A DNA stretch of 64,000 nucleotides. Origin: Casp-actino8 sp964614655 (GTDB taxonomy: Bacteria > Actinomycetota > Acidimicrobiia > Acidimicrobiales > Ilumatobacteraceae). The stretch covers positions 83,332 to 147,331 of the forward strand of contig CAZTPF010000002.1 of assembly GCA_964614655.1 (NCBI GenBank), read 5' to 3'. Position numbers and translations under genes: made by a program. Below are positions 58,677 to 64,000 of this stretch, piece by piece. How positions within the stretch are numbered: position 1 is the first letter of the stretch; every line of letters starts with the position of its first letter. The notes beneath the pieces were generated by a model. That model worked only from the letters and a program-made list of their open reading frames with translations, made no database searches and was not told where the DNA came from.

Positions 58677-60686
58677 TCAGCCGAAGACATAGGCCTCTTG
58701 ATCGACGTCGTGGGTGCGAGACCAGTAGTCGAGGAGGCTCCACGGCATCACGGTGACGACGCGTCCGTGTCGATTCCGGTAGTACGTGTCCATTCCCGGG
58801 TGTGTCCAGATCATTCGTTCGTGGGCGGCATCGACGTCCGCCACATCGGCGTCGTGGGCCTCGTGAGTGACTTCCACGGTTCGCGCGCCGCGCTCGACCA
58901 TGGTCACGAGACATGACGTGATGTGTCGAGCTTGGCATTCCGACTGGAAGATCGCGCTGCCGCCATGGCCGAGTCCGGTGTTGGGACCTTGCAGGCAGAA
59001 GAAGTTCGGGAACTCCGGAATCGAGATCCCGAGATAGGCGCGAGGATCGTCGTCGGCCCACGTGTCGGCGAGCCGACGTCCGCCACGACCGACGATGTCG
59101 AGACGCGCCGCCATCTTCGTCACCTCGAATCCGGTGGCGAACACGATCACGTCACACGGACGACGTTCACCGTCGGCGGTGTGGATTCCATCCGACTCGA
59201 TCCGAGCGATGCGGTCGGTGACCAGTTCGACGTTGGGTTTCACGAGAGTGCGGAACCAGCCGTTGTCGAGGAGGATCCGCTTGCCGTACGGCGGGTAGTC
59301 GGGCACGCACTTGGCGACGAGATCCTGGCGACCGTCCAACTCGCTGACGATGTGGTCGGTCATCTCCTGACGGTGCAGGTCGTTCCGCCGGTTGATCGAT
59401 CGTTCGGGATGCGGCCAGTCGGGGTCTTTCTGCAAATGTCGGAGCAAACCGTCGGAGTACCGCCAGGTCATCGTGAACCGGTACCACGGCGCGTAGAACG
59501 GCAGGTTCTCGATGAGCCACTGCGAACCGGCCGGAATCGGATCGTGGTACTTGTCGATGGCTCGGGCCCATTGCGCGCTGCGCTGGTACACCGTCAGCGA
59601 CGAGACCTGATCGGCGATCTCCGGCACGATCTGCATCGACGTCGCACCCGTGCCGACCACGGCCACCGAACGACCGTCGAGATCGAGATCTTCGGGCCAC
59701 TGCGAACTGTGGAACGCCTTACCGGCGAACGTGTCGAGGCCGTTGATCACCGGAATCTTCGGGACGTGGAGTTGTCCGACTGCACTCACCAGCACCGCTG
59801 TGTCGACCCGTTCGACTCGCTCGCCGACTCGCACCTCGACGTTCCAGCGTCCGGCGTTCTCGTCCCACGTCGCCCGCTCGACGCCGGCCCCGAAGGTGGT
59901 GTGCGACGTGACACCGAAATCGTCGGCAGTCTTCTGCAGATATGTCTCGAGGTCGGGTTGGGCACTGAAATAGCGCGGCCAACGATGCGGTGACGCGAAC
60001 GAGAACGAGTAGAAGTGATTCGGGGTGTNNNNNNNNNNNNNNNNNNNNNNNNNNNNNNNNNNNNNNNNNNNNNNNNNNNNNNNNNNNNNNNNNNNNNNNN
60101 NNNNNNNNNNNNNNNNNNNNNNNNNNNNCGCGAACGAGAACGAGTAGAAGTGATTCGGGGTGTCGACCGCACAACCGGGGTATCGGTTGTCGCGCCATAC
60201 TCCCCCGACCGACAGTCCCGATTCGAAGATGCGAAATGGGATTCCGAGCCGCTGCAAGCGAACAGCCAACGCTATTCCGCTCGGGCCGGCCCCGACGATC
60301 ACGACGTCGAGGTCCGGTGGAGGGGAGACGTTCTCGGGCCACGACACGTCCTTGCTCGCGAACCCCATCTCTTCACGCATCATCCCCACGTAGCCCGGAT
60401 CGATACGGTCGGCGGTGCACGACGTCATCATCTGCAACATGAGGTCGTCATCAGGTGATTCGATCACCGGTCGATCGAAAGCGTGTCGCACCACTGCGGC
60501 GCGAATCTCGTCGGCCACTGCATCGGGAAGTCCGGCCGACGGATCGGGCACGATGCTCACGTCCTTGGCCGGCCGGTACGGAGGCTCGAGCCAACGGCGA
60601 TCACCGGTGAGGTGCACCAGACACATGGCCAGCACTCTGAGGTCGCCGTCCTCGACTGCGTCGGCGACCACGGTCGGCTCTTCCAC
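58677..60686 (-). CDS. Baeyer-Villiger-type flavin monooxygenase (4-hydroxyacetophenone monooxygenase-like), with false gap
   Basis: An FAD/NADPH monooxygenase with a helical N-terminal extension of about 120 residues, as in 4-hydroxyacetophenone monooxygenase. It shows the FAD motif VVIVGAGPSGIALAVRL, the BVMO fingerprint FAGKAFHSSQWP and the NADPH motif VAVVGTGATSMQIVPEIA. The 100-N run is bordered by the same 35 bases on both sides. Removing N and one copy (135 bases) keeps the frame and gives a protein of about 624 residues reading TPNHFYSFSFASPHRW. The GTG at 60686 is 6 bases after CATACT. It converts a ketone to an ester or lactone; substrate unknown. Confidence 0.93.
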   Translation of the reverse strand: MEEPTVVADAVEDGDLRVLAMCLVHLTGDRRWLEPPYRPAKDVSIVPDPSAGLPDAVADEIRAAVVRHAFDRPVIESPDDDLMLQMMTSCTADRIDPGYVGMMREEMGFASKDVSWPENVSPPPDLDVVIVGAGPSGIALAVRLQRLGIPFRIFESGLSVGGVWRDNRYPGCAVDTPNHFYSFSFAXXXXXXXXXXXXXXXXXXXXXXXXXXXXXXXXXXTPNHFYSFSFASPHRWPRYFSAQPDLETYLQKTADDFGVTSHTTFGAGVERATWDENAGRWNVEVRVGERVERVDTAVLVSAVGQLHVPKIPVINGLDTFAGKAFHSSQWPEDLDLDGRSVAVVGTGATSMQIVPEIADQVSSLTVYQRSAQWARAIDKYHDPIPAGSQWLIENLPFYAPWYRFTMTWRYSDGLLRHLQKDPDWPHPERSINRRNDLHRQEMTDHIVSELDGRQDLVAKCVPDYPPYGKRILLDNGWFRTLVKPNVELVTDRIARIESDGIHTADGERRPCDVIVFATGFEVTKMAARLDIVGRGGRRLADTWADDDPRAYLGISIPEFPNFFCLQGPNTGLGHGGSAIFQSECQARHITSCLVTMVERGARTVEVTHEAHDADVADVDAAHERMIWTHPGMDTYYRNRHGRVVTVMPWSLLDYWSRTHDVDQEAYVFG
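59994..60163. other. False scaffold gap: 100 N flanked by a 35-bp duplicated contig overlap
   Basis: Bases 59994-60028 and 60129-60163 are identical (both begin CGCGAACGAG and end CGGGGTGT). They border exactly 100 N at 60029-60128. This is an unmerged contig overlap rather than missing sequence. Confidence 0.95.
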
Positions 60687-60692
60687 CCTCCC

Positions 60693-60698
60693 AGTATG
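60693..60698 (-). promoter_or_regulatory. -10 box CATACT, 6 bases before the GTG at 60686
   Basis: CATACT, 6 bases, GTG on the minus strand. Confidence 0.45.
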
Positions 60699-60768
60699 AC
60701 GGACGGGGATTGCGGACCTTCCACGTCGGCTCGGCGACCTCCTTCTTCGGGCGTCGTCGACGCGTGCC

Positions 60769-60774
60769 TACCAT
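60769..60774 (+). promoter_or_regulatory. -10 box TACCAT, 6 bases before the upstream ORF
   Basis: TACCAT, 6 bases, GTG at 60781. The predicted +1 is the first base of the short ORF, not of the dehydrogenase gene. Confidence 0.5.
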
Positions 60775-60780
60775 GAAGGT

Positions 60781-60810
60781 GTGAGTCCGTTCGACACCTC
60801 GCCTTCATGA
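60781..60810 (+). CDS. Leaderless upstream ORF (9 aa), coupled to the ADH gene
   Basis: GTG AGT CCG TTC GAC ACC TCG CCT TCA TGA encodes MSPFDTSPS. The start lies 6 bases after a TACCAT -10 box, like the leaderless genes of this window. The stop overlaps the ATG of the dehydrogenase as ATGA. The dehydrogenase has no Shine-Dalgarno at the right distance, so terminating ribosomes may deliver its translation. The peptide shows no attenuation-type residue run. Confidence 0.45.
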   Translation: MSPFDTSPS

Positions 60811-61901
60811 CACGAGTTCGGGCCGCCGTTCTGCGTGCCTTCGGCGAGCCACTCGTGATCGAAGACGTCGATCTACGCGCTCCGCTTCCTCACGAGGTTC
60901 GCGTCGAGGTCGAAGCCGTGGCGATCTGCCACAGCGACATCACCTACATCGACGGTGGATGGGGCGGACCTCTCCCCTCCGTCTACGGCCACGAGGCCGC
61001 CGGGCGTGTGGTCGAGATCGGGGAACTCGTGAACGACGTAGCCGTCGGCGATCGCGTGGTCGTCACGCTCATTCGTTCGTGCGGCGAATGCCGAGCTTGC
61101 CGACGAGGGCATCCGGTTGCCTGCTCGTCGAAACCTGATCCCGGTTCGCCGATCACCGATGCGAACGGGGAGACGGTCGGCCAAGGGATGTTCTGCGGAG
61201 CCTTCGCCGAACAAGTGGTGGTTCACCATTCACAACTCGCCCCGGTCGACCTCGACGCCACCCCGGCGAGCCTTCTCGCGTGCGGTGTGATCACCGGGAC
61301 CGGGGCAGTTCTTCGGTCGGCCCATGTGGAGCCCGGCGATCGGGTCGTGGTGATCGGGTGCGGAGGCGTGGGGCTGAACGTCGTGCAGGGTGCTCGAATC
61401 GCCGGTGCCGAGGTGATCGTGGCCGTCGACCCCGATCCTTCGAAACTTGAAGCCGCCCTGACCTTCGGCGCGACCCATTGCGTCGATCCGACACGAGGCG
61501 ACTCGGTGGCATTCGTCCGAGATTCCTGCTCGGGCGATCTCGCCGATGCCGTGTTCGTGGCGACCGGCGCGCCGAACGCCTACCGCAGTGCTGCCGAATT
61601 GGTCGGAATCGGAGGTTCGCTCGTGGCGGTCGGCATGCCGGCCGACGAACTCACGCTCGATTGGGATCCCGGTTCGCTCGCCGCGGCCGACCAGCGGATC
61701 ATCGGCTCCAAGATGGGTTCGGCTCATCCCCGCCGCGACATCACCGAACTCGTCGAACTTCATCGGGCCGGCCAGTTGATGCTCGACGAACTCGTGTCGG
61801 CGACGTATCCACTCGAACGGATCAACGAGGCGATAGCCGATGCCAAGAAAGGGTCGGCTCGGCGCAACGTCGTGGTTTTCGACGGAAAGGAGAGGTCGTG
61901 A
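60807..61901 (+). CDS. Zinc-dependent alcohol dehydrogenase (MDR family)
   Basis: A 364-residue medium-chain dehydrogenase. The catalytic zinc is held by AICHSD (Cys), YGHEAAG (His-Glu) and a later Cys (LLACGVITG). The structural zinc uses the four cysteines of CGECRACRRGHPVAC. The Rossmann motif is VVVIGCGGVGLNVVQGARI and the following Asp (AVDPDPSK) favours NAD. The protein belongs to the class III-like group; the substrate is not known. The ATG at 60807 is overlapped by the upstream ORF stop. It is co-transcribed with the racemase-family gene (GTGA overlap). Confidence 0.92.
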   Translation: MTRVRAAVLRAFGEPLVIEDVDLRAPLPHEVRVEVEAVAICHSDITYIDGGWGGPLPSVYGHEAAGRVVEIGELVNDVAVGDRVVVTLIRSCGECRACRRGHPVACSSKPDPGSPITDANGETVGQGMFCGAFAEQVVVHHSQLAPVDLDATPASLLACGVITGTGAVLRSAHVEPGDRVVVIGCGGVGLNVVQGARIAGAEVIVAVDPDPSKLEAALTFGATHCVDPTRGDSVAFVRDSCSGDLADAVFVATGAPNAYRSAAELVGIGGSLVAVGMPADELTLDWDPGSLAAADQRIIGSKMGSAHPRRDITELVELHRAGQLMLDELVSATYPLERINEAIADAKKGSARRNVVVFDGKERS

Positions 61902-63136
61902 CGACACGAACGACTCATCAGACGACGAGAGTGGCGGCGGTACAGGCATTCGCCGTCCAGAACCCCCCTCCGTCCTTCGGTGGCACGTACTTCATCTTGG
62001 TGAAGGTGACAGCCGACGACGGAACGATCGGCTGGGGCGAGGCCTACGGTGCCACCTTCGGACCAGCGGTGATGACGGCCGCCATCGAAGATCTCGCCGC
62101 GCAGTTTCTCGTCGGGCACGATCCGATGCACATCGAGTCGTTTTGGCGGCGGTGCTACGGACGCGGGTTCACGCAGCGTCCCGACGTCACGCTCATGGCG
62201 GCAACCAGCGCGCTCGAGATGGCGTGCTGGGACATCACCGGAAAGCGACTCGGTCTGCCCGTTCACGCCCTTCTCGGCGGCAAGGTTCACGAGTCGTTGC
62301 GCACCTACACCTATCTGTACCCCGAGCCCGGTGACCGCAGCGATGTGTACCTCGATCCGGAATTGGCGGCGCAGCGGGCACTCGAAGAAGTCGAGCGCGG
62401 ATTCACCGCCGTGAAGTTCGATCCGGCCGGCCCCTACACCGTGATGGGAGGCCATCAGCCGTCACTCGATCGAACCGAACTGTGCGTCGAATTCCTGGCT
62501 GCCACTCGACGAGCCGTCGGAACTCGGGCCGATCTCTTGTTCGGCACTCACGGTCAGTTCACGCCGTCGGGCGCGACGCGACTCGCTCGACGCCTCGAGC
62601 TGCACGATCCGCTCTGGTTCGAAGAACCGGTTCCACCCGATGACGTGACCGGAATGGCCACGGTCGCTCGTTCGACGTCGATTCCGATCGCCGCCGGAGA
62701 GCGCCTGACCACTCGCTACGAATTCGCCCGGGTTCTCGAGCAGCGAGCAGCCGGAATTCTGCAACTGAATTCGGGTCGATGCGGCGGCATCTCCGAAGGT
62801 CGCAAGATCGCTTCGATGGCCGAGGCCTTCGGCGCTCAGATCGCGCCACACTGCTACAACGGTCCGGTGGGCCTGGCCGCCAACGCGACGATTGCCGCAG
62901 TCTCGCCCAACTTCTTGATCCTGGAGACGATTCGCGATTGCGGAGGCTTCCACGCCGAATTGCTGAACGAGCCGCACGATTGGCGCAATGGTCGGCTACA
63001 TCTCAGCGACCGACCCGGCCTCGGTGTCGAGGTGAACGAGAAAGTTCTGACGGCGAATCTCTACACGGGCTCAGCACTCCACTTGACGATGGCACCCGAT
63101 CCAATCGACGTCGCCGATCCGTACCGACGAACCTGA
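61898..63136 (+). CDS. Mandelate racemase/muconate lactonizing enzyme family (sugar-acid dehydratase-like)
   Basis: A 412-residue enolase-superfamily enzyme: a capping domain (FILVKVTADDGTIGWGEAYG) and a barrel with GFTAVKFDPAGP, the His of LLFGTHGQFTPSGA, metal ligands in WFEEPVPPDD and AAGERLTTRYEF, and the general-base His in APHCYNGPVG. The His/EEP/GERL/HCYNGP layout fits galactonate- or mannonate-type acid-sugar dehydratases. Exact substrate unknown. The GTG has AGGAGAGG just upstream and overlaps the ADH stop, so oxidation and dehydration of one compound is plausible. Confidence 0.9.
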   Translation: MTTRTTHQTTRVAAVQAFAVQNPPPSFGGTYFILVKVTADDGTIGWGEAYGATFGPAVMTAAIEDLAAQFLVGHDPMHIESFWRRCYGRGFTQRPDVTLMAATSALEMACWDITGKRLGLPVHALLGGKVHESLRTYTYLYPEPGDRSDVYLDPELAAQRALEEVERGFTAVKFDPAGPYTVMGGHQPSLDRTELCVEFLAATRRAVGTRADLLFGTHGQFTPSGATRLARRLELHDPLWFEEPVPPDDVTGMATVARSTSIPIAAGERLTTRYEFARVLEQRAAGILQLNSGRCGGISEGRKIASMAEAFGAQIAPHCYNGPVGLAANATIAAVSPNFLILETIRDCGGFHAELLNEPHDWRNGRLHLSDRPGLGVEVNEKVLTANLYTGSALHLTMAPDPIDVADPYRRT

Positions 63137-63150
63137 GGAGGTAGACCACG

Positions 63151-63906
63151 ATGGATGACGATCTGGTCAGACTTCTCGTCGATCTTCACGGCGACAACGA
63201 CCGACAGGGGCCGGGAAGCCGAGAGGCAACCCTCGAAGCGATCGAACGAGCGGGTCTGTCGAAGGAACACGGGCTCCGAGTGGTCGATCTCGGTTCGGGA
63301 ACGGGTGCGGCGACACTCGTTCTGGCCGCCGAACTCGACGCTCACGTGACAGCAGTCGACCTCGTTCCGGAGTTCCTCGATCGCCTTCGTCGTCACGCCG
63401 ACACCCAAGACTTGAGCAACCGAATCTCGACCTTGGCTGCGTCGATCGACGATCTCCCACTTCCGGATGAATCGTTCGACGTGGTGTGGTCCGAAGGTGC
63501 GGTCTACAACATCGGTTTCGCCCACGGTGTGTCGTCGTGGCAACGGCTGCTCGTGCCCGGCGGGACTCTTGTCGTCTCCGAACTCACCTGGCTCACGGAT
63601 GAGCGACCCGGCGAACTCGACGCGCACTGGAACGCGGAGTATCCCGAAGTCGGCACCATCGACCAGAAAGTCGAGGTCTTGCGAGTCGCCGGCTACGACG
63701 TCCTCGATCACTTCGTTCTGAGTGAGGAGTGTTGGATCGACAACTACTACGGCCCGCTACTCGACGGCCTCGACGCATTCCTCGAACGTCACGATCGAAG
63801 CGCCGAGTCAGTGGCCATCGCCGAGGCCGAACGCTTCGAGGCCGACCTCTACCAACGCTTCAGCAACTACATGAGCTACGGGGTCTACATCGCTCGACGC
63901 CCCTGA
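63151..63906 (+). CDS. Class I SAM-dependent methyltransferase
   Basis: A 251-residue methyltransferase. The SAM loop is VVDLGSGTGAATLVLAAEL, followed by the acidic end of strand 2 (VTAVDLVPEFLDRLR), DDLPLPDESFDVVWSEGAVYN and WQRLLVPGGTLVVSEL. The acceptor is unknown; the sequence resembles small-molecule methyltransferases. The ATG at 63151 is preceded by GAGGAGGT. Third gene after ADH and the racemase-family gene, 14 bases downstream. Confidence 0.88.
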   Translation: MDDDLVRLLVDLHGDNDRQGPGSREATLEAIERAGLSKEHGLRVVDLGSGTGAATLVLAAELDAHVTAVDLVPEFLDRLRRHADTQDLSNRISTLAASIDDLPLPDESFDVVWSEGAVYNIGFAHGVSSWQRLLVPGGTLVVSELTWLTDERPGELDAHWNAEYPEVGTIDQKVEVLRVAGYDVLDHFVLSEECWIDNYYGPLLDGLDAFLERHDRSAESVAIAEAERFEADLYQRFSNYMSYGVYIARRP

Positions 63907-64000
63907 AGAGGCCGTCGAGGTGGCGAACAGCAATCCTGTGCACGAGATGCAGTGCGACGGCGGGGGTTCATCGCTGTTGGAACGGCTTCCACCGGAAGCC

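Noticed and set aside
63907..64000. A possible partial gene starting with GTG at 63938 or ATG at 63947 and open to the window end
   Set aside because: Only about 20 codons are visible, with no ribosome site and no -10 at the usual distance. Cannot be supported.

Overview
The window is a chromosomal segment from a high-G+C actinobacterium. The best guess is an acidimicrobial-type member (Acidimicrobiia), recovered as a draft or metagenome scaffold. Reasons: dense, mostly single-copy metabolic genes with heavy GTG start use; a WS/DGAT acyltransferase; a mycothiol-type maleylpyruvate isomerase-fold protein; a SigC-like ECF sigma factor with a DUF2275-type anti-sigma; and a strong leaderless-transcript signature typical of actinobacteria. 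The class-level placement is inference. Three runs of exactly 100 N mark scaffold joins. One of them (60029-60128) is false, because the same 35 bases stand on both sides. No phage, IS element, CRISPR array or rRNA is visible. No gene-free stretch exceeds 300 bases; the longest (44649-44898) holds a cobalamin riboswitch.

Layout. 1-5.8 kb: end of a DsbA-like protein, a metzincin-type lipoprotein, a WS/DGAT acyltransferase, a short-chain dehydrogenase and small conserved proteins. 5.8-11.1 kb: phosphohexomutase, PfkB-family kinase and aminopeptidase N. 11.1-12.4 kb: divergent anti-sigma and ECF sigma genes. 12.4-18.7 kb: an acyl-CoA metabolism block (thiolase, crotonase, acyl-CoA dehydrogenase, SDR, SnoaL-like, phosphatase-like and CaiB/BaiF CoA-transferase). 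18.8 kb: tRNA-Ala(CGC) with a strong terminator. 19-22.4 kb: moeA-moaA-moaC. 22.4-28.9 kb: glycolipid-binding-like protein, galU, an FmdB-like protein without cysteines, uppP, tldE, tldD and a PAP2 phosphatase. 28.9-33.4 kb: dxs, a HisN-like phosphatase and a D-aminoacylase-like amidohydrolase. 33.4-34.9 kb: NfuA-like and FabG-like genes.

35-39.5 kb is a thiamine salvage operon. A TPP riboswitch precedes thiamine pyrophosphokinase and ThiB-ThiP-ThiQ, and here ThiQ is fused to a GNAT domain. 39.5-44.9 kb on the minus strand is a cobalamin-riboswitch-led btuF-btuC-btuD set, followed (across a gap) by a maleylpyruvate-isomerase-fold gene and a CopC-CopD fusion. Divergent from it is cobO-cobU-cobT-cobS, so the locus combines corrinoid uptake, adenosylation and nucleotide-loop assembly. 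47.8-51.1 kb: aspartate aminotransferase and serC, whose start codons lie 10 bases apart, then a PAC2 protein. 51.1-54.9 kb: M20 peptidase, X-Pro-peptidase-like lipoprotein and a small lipoprotein. 55-58.7 kb: an Fe(III) ABC transporter behind a palindromic operator-like site. 58.7-63.9 kb: Baeyer-Villiger-type monooxygenase, and an ADH/mandelate-racemase-family/methyltransferase group led by a 9-residue upstream ORF.

Two architectural themes recur. First, more than twenty genes start 6-7 bases after a TANNNT-like -10 hexamer, so the start codon sits at the expected +1. This repeatedly decides which start to choose. Second, operon junctions are very often 4-base GTGA or ATGA stop/start overlaps, indicating translational coupling.
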